Shown in pieces: positions 1-6,899 of a DNA stretch of 10,667 nt. The DNA comes from Spirochaetaceae bacterium (GTDB lineage Bacteria > Spirochaetota > Spirochaetia > Treponematales > Breznakiellaceae): NCBI GenBank assembly GCA_031256815.1, contig JAIRPU010000137.1:1-10667 (forward strand). The letters are read 5' to 3'. The stretch's first letter is position 1; every line of letters begins with the position of its first letter. Made by a program: the position numbers and the translations under genes. A model generated the notes under the pieces. It was not told the origin of the DNA. It searched no databases and saw nothing but the letters and a program-made list of their open reading frames with translations.

Positions 1-234
1 TACCCTTTTCAAATTGAAGGCGAATTAATTCCGCTTTCTGCCCGCATAGTTTCGCTTGCCGATGTCTATGACGCATTGAGAATGCGCCGAAGTTATAAAC
101 CGGGTTTTACGCACGAAGTTGCTGTAGAAAAAATATCGGAAGGGCGCGGAACCCAATTTGACCCGAATTTAATAGACGTTTTTTTTACAATAGCGGAAAG
201 CTTTAACGAAATTTACGAAAAAAATAAAGATTAA
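1..234 (+). CDS. HD-GYP domain protein, C-terminal end (partial)
   Basis: The 5' part lies outside the window. The 77 visible residues begin with Tyr-Pro, which fits the last two residues of the GYP motif, followed by an I-P-L-S-A-R-I-V-S-L-A-D-V-Y-D-A-L stretch and, near the end, G-R-G-T-Q-F-D-P. This succession is characteristic of the C-terminal half of HD-GYP domains. HD-GYP proteins are metal-dependent phosphodiesterases, often acting on cyclic-di-GMP and often fused to a receiver or sensor domain. The HD metal ligands and any sensory domain are upstream of the window, so activity and the signal sensed cannot be judged. It ends in TAA 20 bp before the protease gene and is probably in the same transcription unit. 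Confidence 0.85.
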   Translation, partial: YPFQIEGELIPLSARIVSLADVYDALRMRRSYKPGFTHEVAVEKISEGRGTQFDPNLIDVFFTIAESFNEIYEKNKD

Positions 235-243
235 AAATTGTAC

Positions 244-248
244 AGAGG
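244..248 (+). promoter_or_regulatory. Ribosome binding site of the M16 protease gene
   Basis: AGAGG lies 6 bases upstream of ATG 255. It supports this start, which also gives the complete lipoprotein signal sequence. Confidence 0.7.
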
Positions 249-254
249 TAAAAA

Positions 255-3104
255 ATGATAAAAAAAAATTTGTTTGTATTTATACCAATATTAATAATAA
301 GCATATTTTTTTCCGCCTGCGATAAAGACAGCGCGGCAAAATACGGCTCGCTTGGAGCGCCGGATGACGAAATACCGCTTAATCCTGAGCTGCGTTACGG
401 TACTTTGCCTTCAGGCCTTAAGTATTTTATTTTTGAAAACAAAAAACCGGAAAACCGCGCGCTTATTACGCTTGCGGTTAATGCCGGTTCGGTTTTGGAA
501 GAAGAAAACGAAAGAGGAATCGCTCATTTTGTAGAACACATGGCGTTCAATTCTACGGAACGCTTTCCTGGAACAGAAGTGGTTGAATACTTACGCTCGC
601 TTGGAATGCGTTTTGGCGCGGATGTAAACGCTTACACTTCTTTTGACAGAACTGTTTATGGAATAGAAGTACCGGTTGAAGTTGACGAATTGGGCAATAA
701 AAAACTGCCGGAAAAAGCGCTCGCTATAATTGACGACTGGACACGCGCAATAAATTTTTTTGAAAAAGACGTTAACAATGAACGTCCGATAATTCTTGAA
801 GAATACAGGATGCGCCTGGGCGCCGGTGACCGCGCTTCGCGTGAATTGCTGGCGCTTTTGTTCGCAGGCTCTAAATATGCGGAACGCCGGCCAATAGGAC
901 TGCCGGAAGTTATAGAAGGCGCTCCGGCGGATGAATTAAAAGAATTCTACAAAAAATGGTACAAGGCCGCCAATATGGCAATAATTTTTTCCGGCGATTT
1001 TGACGGCGCTAAAACGGAAGCATCTCTTGCAGAGCATTTTAAGATTGAACCGGACAAAGATACCGGCGCAAATCCTGTTTTTGAACTGCCTGCCCCTCAA
1101 AAAGGCTCTATTGTTACAAAACGCTGGACGGACAATGAAATAACTCAAACTTTTATTTCTTTTTATTATAAAATGAAATGGAAGCCGGAAGGGAATAAGC
1201 TGCGCGACTTTCGTGAATCGCTGCTTGATAATCTTATAGATACAATAATATCCGAGCGCTGGACAGACGCCGAGCATAAAAGCGAAACTCCGTTTTTTAG
1301 CGCTTATTCCGGCAAATGGCGCACGGTAAACACTTCACTGCATTTTGCGCTGGGTGGCGCGGCAAAGAGCGGCAAATTTAAAGAAGCCTTTTCTGCGCTG
1401 CTTATGGAAAAGGAACGGCTTTTGCGTTATGGCGTACATAAAAGCGAACTTGAACGCGCAAAAAAAACGTTAATTTCCGATATGGAAACAGCGCTTGCAG
1501 AAAAAGAAAAACGCCACTCTGCAAATTTTATAGATTCTCTTACAGAATTTTTTTTGCGCGGCTCACCATTTCCTGGAATAGAATGGGAGCTTAACGCCGC
1601 CCGCGAGCTGCTTCCAAACATTGACACTAAAGATTTAAACGCGATTATAAAAACTTATTTTGAAGGCGACGATTTACTGGTATTTGTAACGGCAAACAGC
1701 GCTGAAGAAAGCGAAATTCCTTCGGAAGAAGAGCTTAAAGAGCTTGTCGTTTTGGCCAAAAAAGCAAAAGTTCAACCTTTGCCTGAGGCGTCGCTCTCTT
1801 CTTCCCTGTTAAAAACTCCGCCGCGTGCAGGCAGCATAACAAAAGAAGAAACAGACGAGGCAAGCGGCGTTGTTATATGGACTCTTTCCAATGGCGCAAA
1901 ACTGCTCTTAAAACAAACCAACAATCAAAATGACCAAATCGTTTTAAGCGCGATTGCGAGCGGAGGCAATGTTTCGGCTCCACTGGACGCGCTGATTTCG
2001 GCAAAACTTTCAGCCGAACTTGCCGCCGCTTCCGGTATTGGCGAGTATAAACTAAGCAAATTAAACAAAATGCTTGCCGGAAAGCAGGTTTCACTCTCTT
2101 TTAGTAATTCATATTTTTCGCGCGGCATAGAGGGAACAAGTACCCGTGGCGACCTGCCGGTGTTTTTTGAACTCCTCTATATGGGTTTTACTTCGCCGCG
2201 GCATGACGAAGAGATGGCGCAAATTCTTAAAGATGAATATAAAACGACACTTACACAGCGCCGCGAAAATCCGGAAACTTATTTTAACGAAGAATTACAG
2301 CGGCTTATTTATAATTCGCCTTATATGTCGCCTCTTGAACCTGAAGATTTGGATAAACTCGACACGAAAAAGGCCGCTCTTTGGACAGCGTATTGCCGGA
2401 ATCCGGCGGACTATGTGTTTTGTTTTACGGGCAATATTGATTTTGATGTTATGCGCCCGCTTGTAGAAACGTATCTTGCTTCAATACCGGAAGGCGAACC
2501 GTTTGATACAAAAACGGATTTTAAAATAGAGTTTCCGCATACTGTCGATAAAACGCTGTTCAAAGGCAAAGAAGACAAGAGCTGGGTGTTTCTTGGCCAC
2601 TTTCTTGGTCACGAATGGAATCTTGAAGAAGCAATGACCGCCGAAGTGTTAAGTGAGTATTTAGAAATTACTCTGATTCAGGAAATACGCGAAAAACTTG
2701 GCGGTGTTTACGGCATTTGGCCGGATTTTTCACTTGCGCGCACGCCTCTGCCAGGCAAGCTTAGCGGTGAAATTTATTTTAATTGTTCTCCGGCGCGCGT
2801 AGAGGAGCTTACAAATGCGGTAGAGGCTGAACTTGCCAAAATTGCCGCAGGAAGAATAAATCAGGAAACTTTAAAAAAAGCAAAAGATGCTTTGATAAAA
2901 GAATGGGAAAGCGCTTTGGAGCAGAACAATTATGTGGCGCGAAGGCTTGTAAGTTATGCGGTAATTTTTGAAATTCCTCTGGAGACGCTGTTTTTAAGGA
3001 ATAAGCTCTACGAGGCGGTTACAGCTGAAAAATTAAAAAATATTACGGCGCTGCTTTTGAAACAGGGGCTTGTACGCGCTGTACTGTATCCTTCAAGTTC
3101 ATAA
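255..3104 (+). CDS. PqqL-like M16 zinc metalloprotease, predicted lipoprotein
   Basis: A 949-residue protease of the M16 (pitrilysin/insulinase) family. A basic-hydrophobic leader ends at F-S-A-C with Cys22, a lipoprotein-type signal with a relaxed lipobox, so the protein is likely periplasmic and membrane-anchored. The first half has the inverted zinc motif H-F-V-E-H (His91, Glu94, His95); the third ligand is most likely Glu183 in I-L-E-E-Y-R. The second half (from about residue 537) repeats the fold without HxxEH, and carries the substrate-binding R...Y pair (Arg812, Tyr819 in R-E-K-L-G-G-V-Y). Length, two-half layout and sequences such as H-F-V-E-H-M-A-F-N match E. coli PqqL (about 930 residues) better than mitochondrial-type processing peptidases. 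It should degrade peptides in the periplasm; the substrate is unknown. ATG 255 is preceded by AGAGG at 244-248. dxr follows after 3 bp. Confidence 0.93.
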   Translation: MIKKNLFVFIPILIISIFFSACDKDSAAKYGSLGAPDDEIPLNPELRYGTLPSGLKYFIFENKKPENRALITLAVNAGSVLEEENERGIAHFVEHMAFNSTERFPGTEVVEYLRSLGMRFGADVNAYTSFDRTVYGIEVPVEVDELGNKKLPEKALAIIDDWTRAINFFEKDVNNERPIILEEYRMRLGAGDRASRELLALLFAGSKYAERRPIGLPEVIEGAPADELKEFYKKWYKAANMAIIFSGDFDGAKTEASLAEHFKIEPDKDTGANPVFELPAPQKGSIVTKRWTDNEITQTFISFYYKMKWKPEGNKLRDFRESLLDNLIDTIISERWTDAEHKSETPFFSAYSGKWRTVNTSLHFALGGAAKSGKFKEAFSALLMEKERLLRYGVHKSELERAKKTLISDMETALAEKEKRHSANFIDSLTEFFLRGSPFPGIEWELNAARELLPNIDTKDLNAIIKTYFEGDDLLVFVTANSAEESEIPSEEELKELVVLAKKAKVQPLPEASLSSSLLKTPPRAGSITKEETDEASGVVIWTLSNGAKLLLKQTNNQNDQIVLSAIASGGNVSAPLDALISAKLSAELAAASGIGEYKLSKLNKMLAGKQVSLSFSNSYFSRGIEGTSTRGDLPVFFELLYMGFTSPRHDEEMAQILKDEYKTTLTQRRENPETYFNEELQRLIYNSPYMSPLEPEDLDKLDTKKAALWTAYCRNPADYVFCFTGNIDFDVMRPLVETYLASIPEGEPFDTKTDFKIEFPHTVDKTLFKGKEDKSWVFLGHFLGHEWNLEEAMTAEVLSEYLEITLIQEIREKLGGVYGIWPDFSLARTPLPGKLSGEIYFNCSPARVEELTNAVEAELAKIAAGRINQETLKKAKDALIKEWESALEQNNYVARRLVSYAVIFEIPLETLFLRNKLYEAVTAEKLKNITALLLKQGLVRAVLYPSSS

Positions 3105-3107
3105 AAA

Positions 3108-4217
3108 ATGAAAAAAAAAGTTGCCGTACTTGGAGCCACAGGCTCCATAGGCAGTAGCGCGCTTGATGTTATTCGTGTTTTTAAGGATGATTTTGAGCCT
3201 GTTTTGTTTACCGCGAATAAAAATCGCGCGGCGCTTGACGTTCTTGCCCTTGAATTTCCCGGCGTAAAAACCGTTTTAGGCAGCGGGGACTTAGAAGAGG
3301 CAATAAAAAACTGCGGCGCCGATATTTTTGTTCATGGTATAGCAGGCTCAGCCGGACTTGGCGCTTCGCTTGCTGCGCTGGAAACCGGCGCAAAACTTGC
3401 GCTTGCAAATAAAGAAAGCGTTGTTATGGCATGGCATCTTATTCAAAGCGCGTCTAAAAAACATAACGCCATGATTATCCCTGTGGATTCAGAACATAGC
3501 GCCGTATTCAACCTTATTAACGCGCATTGCAAAAATGAAGCGCCGGCAGAAATTATCCTTACCGCTTCAGGCGGCCCTTTCCGCAGGTTTTCTGCCGCGG
3601 AATTGGAGCGTGTTACATTAAAAGACGCGCTGGCGCATCCAACATGGAATATGGGCGTAAAAATTACGATAGATTCGGCAACGCTTGCAAATAAAGGTTT
3701 AGAGGTAATTGAAGCGGCGCGTCTTTTTTCAATGCCGGCAGAGAAAATCAGCGTAACTGTTCACCCACAAAGCATAGTTCACTCTTTAATAAGGGTTTCT
3801 TCAGGGGGAATTTATGCTGAACTTTCAATGCCGGATATGCGGCTGCCTTTGCATAACGCGCTTTTTTTTCCGGAAAAACGCCTATGCCCCTTTGCCCGCC
3901 TGGATTTTGACGCGCCTCAGGACGCGCCGCTTACGCTTGGTTTTGAAAAACCAGATATGGAGCGTTTCCCTATGCTAAAGCTTGCATATTATGCGCTGCG
4001 CGCAGGCATGAGTTACAGCATTGTTTATAACGCCGCAAATGAAGCGGCAGTCGCTCTTTTTTGTGAAGCCAAAATACCGTTTACGCGAATTCATGAAGTT
4101 GTTGAAGATGCGCTTATGCTGGACTGGCAGGAAGCGCCCACACTTGAAGCAGTACTCGATGTAGATAAAAAAGCGCGTGAACACGCATTTTTATTCGCCA
4201 AAACGCGCGCAAATTGA
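3108..4217 (+). CDS. dxr: 1-deoxy-D-xylulose 5-phosphate reductoisomerase
   Basis: DXR (IspC) converts 1-deoxy-D-xylulose 5-phosphate to 2-C-methyl-D-erythritol 4-phosphate with NADPH, the first committed step of the MEP isoprenoid pathway, in the cytoplasm. The N-terminal nucleotide-binding motif is G-A-T-G-S-I-G (residues 9-15). Residues equivalent to the E. coli metal and substrate ligands are all present: Lys102; Asp127, Ser128 and Glu129 in V-D-S-E-H-S; Ser154; His177 and Trp180 of the flexible loop (H-P-T-W-N-M-G); and Ser190, Asn195, Lys196 and Glu199. At 369 residues it is complete, slightly shorter than E. coli (398), and should be active and of the fosmidomycin-target type. It starts 3 bp after the protease stop with no clear ribosome binding site, suggesting translational coupling. 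Its end overlaps the convergent psd gene by 27 bp. No RseP-type protease or cdsA, common dxr neighbours, is visible. Confidence 0.98.
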   Translation: MKKKVAVLGATGSIGSSALDVIRVFKDDFEPVLFTANKNRAALDVLALEFPGVKTVLGSGDLEEAIKNCGADIFVHGIAGSAGLGASLAALETGAKLALANKESVVMAWHLIQSASKKHNAMIIPVDSEHSAVFNLINAHCKNEAPAEIILTASGGPFRRFSAAELERVTLKDALAHPTWNMGVKITIDSATLANKGLEVIEAARLFSMPAEKISVTVHPQSIVHSLIRVSSGGIYAELSMPDMRLPLHNALFFPEKRLCPFARLDFDAPQDAPLTLGFEKPDMERFPMLKLAYYALRAGMSYSIVYNAANEAAVALFCEAKIPFTRIHEVVEDALMLDWQEAPTLEAVLDVDKKAREHAFLFAKTRAN

Positions 4218-4811
4218 GACGCCTGCTTTAACTTTTTCGCCTTTTTTTACACAAATCTCCGCATTTACCGGCAAATGCAAATCGACCTGTGAAGAAAATT
4301 TTATAAGGCCGATTTTTCCGCCTTTAACAAGAACATCGCCTGTTTTAACCCAGGCTACGCAGCGCCGCGCAAGAAAACCGGCGATTTGGCGTACAATAAA
4401 AATACCGCGTTCATTTTCTATTGTAATAATATTCTGTTCGTTTAACAAAAAAGCTTCAGGGTGCATGGCCATAAGGAAGCTGCCTTTGCGGTGTTCAACG
4501 CCGCGCACAACGCCGGAAACAGGCGCTCTCTGCAAATGAACGTTAAAAATTGAAAGAAAAACGCGAATTACTTTTTCATTTTTATCTTCTTTGATTTCCA
4601 TGATTGTTCCATTGCATGGAGAGATAACAAGCGATTCGCCTTCTGTAATATTGATTTTTGGGTCTCTAAAAAAGAAAGCGCAAAAAAGCGCGATAATGAA
4701 CAGCAAGCTTCCAAAAACAGCGCCCAAAATTCCATTGCACAGAATAAAAACAGCCGCCGCGCCGGCGAGCGGCATAATAACAAAAGGCAAACCTTCTTTT
4801 ACCATAAACAT
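4191..4811 (-). CDS. psd: Phosphatidylserine decarboxylase, short form, with unusual processing site
   Basis: Psd turns phosphatidylserine into phosphatidylethanolamine at the inner membrane. It self-cleaves at a Gly-Ser bond to make a pyruvoyl cofactor. This 206-residue protein has the short-form architecture: two N-terminal hydrophobic segments (about 8-26 and 28-48), F-F-R-D-P (47-51), the N-V-H-L-Q-R-A-P block with the catalytic-position His92, Q-I-A-G-F-L-A-R-R (142-150), and a C-terminal processing region I-K-F-S-S-Q-V-D (170-177). Two normally conserved positions differ. The usual F-G-S is F-S-S, so cleavage would be between Ser173 and Ser174, leaving a 33-residue alpha chain. The usual P-A-D-G is P-C-N-G (Asn67 in place of Asp). 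The gene is otherwise intact, so it may be a divergent active enzyme or one with altered maturation. It starts at ATG 4811, with a second ATG two codons later. It follows the OpgB-like gene by 45 bp. No pssA is visible. Confidence 0.88.
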   Translation of the reverse strand: MFMVKEGLPFVIMPLAGAAAVFILCNGILGAVFGSLLFIIALFCAFFFRDPKINITEGESLVISPCNGTIMEIKEDKNEKVIRVFLSIFNVHLQRAPVSGVVRGVEHRKGSFLMAMHPEAFLLNEQNIITIENERGIFIVRQIAGFLARRCVAWVKTGDVLVKGGKIGLIKFSSQVDLHLPVNAEICVKKGEKVKAGVSICARFGE

Positions 4812-4816
4812 TATTT

Positions 4817-4846
4817 ATTTTAGCATAAAGCACATAAAATTGTCAG
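4817..4846 (-). promoter_or_regulatory. Candidate psd promoter
   Basis: On the minus strand CTGACA (4841-4846) and TAAAAT (4817-4822) are separated by 18 bp, each one mismatch from the sigma-70 consensus. The -10 box ends only 5 bases before ATG 4811, so transcription would start at or next to the start codon, giving a leaderless message. No Shine-Dalgarno sequence is visible here. The region is A/T rich and a chance match is possible; psd could also be read through from the upstream gene. Confidence 0.35.
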
Positions 4847-4856
4847 GCATCCGCCG

Positions 4857-6674
4857 CTAATCTACGGCTGTCCACAAATTATTGTAATAAGCGGATTTTT
4901 GCGGCAGAACATTGTTTACATAGTCAACGCCGAGCAGCTCCAGCAGTGTTCGCTCGCCCTTATTCATTGAGCGCCCCAGCCCAAGACCAGGCGCGTCATA
5001 ACTGCCGCCTATGCTTTCAATTATCGCGGGAAATATATCAAAATGAGAAAACAAACGGTTTTTGCTGTACCTGCCGTTTAAAAGCGAATTGATGAATATA
5101 TTTAACGGAAATCTGTTTGATATGCCGGAATTAAAATCATTTGGAAAAATATCCGATTCCATATAGAGATGGTCGCCTAAAACGACAATTGTTGTATTTT
5201 CATAAAAAGGCTGTTCCGCCAAATATGCAAGAAAGTTTGACAGCTGGCTGTCCATTGAATATAAAACATTTTTTTGGCGTGAATTAAAAATTTCCAACGC
5301 ATCCGCGTCAAGATACATCGCAGGAGGATGTGTGTCGGCGGTTTCTATTGTAATAAAAAAAGGCTCAGCTTTTGTTATTTCAGGTATTATATCTTTTGCA
5401 AATGCGTAAACTTTTCTGTCTTCAATTCCCCACCACACATAATAATCTTTTGGAATATAACCGTTGCCTGAAAAATAGTTATAATCATATATAATTGTAT
5501 TTTTGTGTGTTGCAAAGTATTTATCAAGCCCGCCGAATTTAATTTCAGCGCCAAGAAAAAAATATGTTTTGTATCCAGCTTTGTAAAGTATATCGCCTAC
5601 GCTGGAAGCGCCAGGCAAAAATTGTTTAAATAGCTTCCCGTAATCGTTTCCTTTAAAGCCAAGATTTAGCGGAACGCCTGAGTACTGCGCGGTAATACCT
5701 GCAATACTCCAGCCTGTTCCCGGCAGTTGATACGCGCCGCCCGGACCGTTTGACGCGCTAAAGTTTATGTTTGTTTTAAGCAAAGTTTCAATTTGCGGCA
5801 TTAGATGCTCGTTAAAAGCACCGCCGTTTTCCCGTGTTAAAAAACCTGTTTCCAGCGATTCTACAAGTATTACTATCAAATTTCTTTTACGCTTTGGAAA
5901 AGTTATTTCTACTGAATTGGGGTCGATATAATATTCCTCGTAAAATGTTGAAGGCGGTTTGCTGTGCGAAACAATATATGCCGAAAATCCCATATTGATA
6001 AAAAACAATACAATACATACCGCCGCAAAAACCGGCTCCGCTATGTATTGTACTTTTTTGCCTGTATTTAAGCAAATTGTTTTGCCGGTTTTTTTTAAAG
6101 TTAAATTAACAGAAAAAATCAAAATTAACGCCGAAAAAAGCAGCGCCGTGTCCAGTGCAGATAATATAATTATTTCGTATAACATGTTAAAGTTTGCGCC
6201 GGTTTCCGGCATCATAACATGGAATATCAACTGCTCAACAGGGACAATGGCATATAATTCCTTAAATCTAAACGAACCATACATAAGAAACAGCGGAAAC
6301 AATAACAGCGATAAAGCCGCCTTTGATATATTCGATTTGCCAAAATACATATCAATAATTCCAAATTTCATTATGCTGATGAGGCCGGTATCAATTACTA
6401 AAGCGGCGGCAATAAATTTTATGTTCATTTCTTCGCATAAATACAAAAATACATCTGCGCAGGTTCTAAGCGATTCGTGCTTTAATGTTTCGTATATAGA
6501 AAAAAGAAACAGCAATAAAACAATTGTCGCCGACGGTAAAACCAGTATGCGCTTTAACTTTTGCCGGGTTCCACGGCAATAAAAATTAAATGCGCTGTAA
6601 ATGAGCATTGGCAATGCAGATATGCCGAGTGTTATTGCGGCGTTTCTCAATAAAAGTAAAAACGGGGTCGTCAA
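4857..6674 (-). CDS. OpgB/MdoB-type phosphoglycerol transferase (sulfatase / LTA synthase family membrane protein)
   Basis: A 605-residue protein with about six hydrophobic membrane segments in the first 236 residues, then an extracytoplasmic alkaline-phosphatase/sulfatase-fold domain. Matches to E. coli OpgB (MdoB) are specific: L-P-G-T-G-W-S-I-A-G (318-326) followed by S-G-V-P-L, S-V-G-D-I-L (358-363), T-A-D-T-H-P-P (445-451), L-G-D-H-L (499-503) and L-G-L-G-R-S (564-569). By comparison with LtaS, the metal/nucleophile set is Glu272, Ser323, Asp501 and His502; the nucleophile is Ser where Thr is usual. OpgB moves phosphoglycerol from phosphatidylglycerol to periplasmic glucans. The acceptor here is unknown and could be a glycolipid or glycan; phosphoethanolamine transfer cannot be excluded. 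It lacks the C-terminal extension of E. coli OpgB (about 760 residues). The TTG start at 6674 is chosen because GGAGG lies 7 bases upstream. The promoter region contains a 14-G tract, suggesting phase-variable expression. psd follows directly. Confidence 0.88.
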   Translation of the reverse strand: MTTPFLLLLRNAAITLGISALPMLIYSAFNFYCRGTRQKLKRILVLPSATIVLLLFLFSIYETLKHESLRTCADVFLYLCEEMNIKFIAAALVIDTGLISIMKFGIIDMYFGKSNISKAALSLLLFPLFLMYGSFRFKELYAIVPVEQLIFHVMMPETGANFNMLYEIIILSALDTALLFSALILIFSVNLTLKKTGKTICLNTGKKVQYIAEPVFAAVCIVLFFINMGFSAYIVSHSKPPSTFYEEYYIDPNSVEITFPKRKRNLIVILVESLETGFLTRENGGAFNEHLMPQIETLLKTNINFSASNGPGGAYQLPGTGWSIAGITAQYSGVPLNLGFKGNDYGKLFKQFLPGASSVGDILYKAGYKTYFFLGAEIKFGGLDKYFATHKNTIIYDYNYFSGNGYIPKDYYVWWGIEDRKVYAFAKDIIPEITKAEPFFITIETADTHPPAMYLDADALEIFNSRQKNVLYSMDSQLSNFLAYLAEQPFYENTTIVVLGDHLYMESDIFPNDFNSGISNRFPLNIFINSLLNGRYSKNRLFSHFDIFPAIIESIGGSYDAPGLGLGRSMNKGERTLLELLGVDYVNNVLPQKSAYYNNLWTAVD

Positions 6675-6688
6675 GGAGAAGCCTCCCC
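6675..6688 (-). promoter_or_regulatory. Strong ribosome binding site inside a small hairpin at the TTG start
   Basis: The minus strand reads GGGGAGG (6682-6688), 7 bases before TTG 6674. The same bases form a short inverted repeat, GGAG-GCTT-CTCC (6675-6686), that abuts the start codon and could partly mask the Shine-Dalgarno sequence. It supports the choice of TTG as start. Confidence 0.6.
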
Positions 6689-6701
6689 GGCGCGGATATT
6701 T

Positions 6702-6734
6702 ATTATATATTTTTGTTTACGGGGGGGGGGGGGG
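6702..6734 (-). promoter_or_regulatory. Promoter of the OpgB-like gene, with the -35/spacer region occupied by a poly-C tract
   Basis: The minus strand has a perfect TATAAT at 6702-6707. A start of transcription near 6695 would give a leader of about 21 bases carrying the GGGGAGG site. At the usual 17-bp spacing, the -35 hexamer would fall inside the run of 14 C (minus strand) at 6721-6734, and no TTGACA-like box exists there. Changes in tract length would alter the spacing to sequence upstream of the tract, the standard mechanism of transcriptional phase variation. A -35-independent, activator-driven promoter is the alternative. Confidence 0.55.
6721..6734. repeat. Homopolymeric G14 tract
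   Basis: Fourteen consecutive G on the plus strand in an A/T-rich intergenic region. Runs of this length are prone to slipped-strand mispairing during replication and are rare by chance. It lies 47-60 bp upstream of the TTG start of the OpgB-like gene. An in-frame TAA at 6717-6719 separates it from that start, so it cannot switch the gene by translational frameshift. The exact count may be uncertain because homopolymers are hard to sequence. Confidence 0.9.
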
Positions 6735-6826
6735 CTAACTAATTTGTGTGTCATACTGTTCTTTTTAACTCCATAAGGCTTGGCCGCCAGCTGAAATAAA
6801 TATACCGCGCAGACGAATTCCGCCTG

Positions 6827-6855
6827 TGCCGTATGTTTTTTATATAACATAGGCA
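6827..6855. repeat. Intergenic inverted repeat (10-bp stem with one bulge)
   Basis: TGCC-(G)-TATGTT at 6827-6837 pairs with AACATAGGCA at 6846-6855, leaving an 8-base A/T loop. It lies downstream of the stop of the small secreted-protein gene and could stabilise or end its transcript. There is no T-run after it on the minus strand, so it is not a standard intrinsic terminator. I see no gene elsewhere in 6735-6899. Confidence 0.35.
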
Positions 6856-6899
6856 GCGTGGAAATGCAAGCGCATTGCTTAATTGTTAAGACAGGCGAA

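Noticed and set aside
5959..6582. 207-codon plus-strand reading frame opposite the OpgB-like gene
   Set aside because: It is antisense to the membrane-segment region of a well-supported gene, has no motif, and its composition is a mirror of the real gene.
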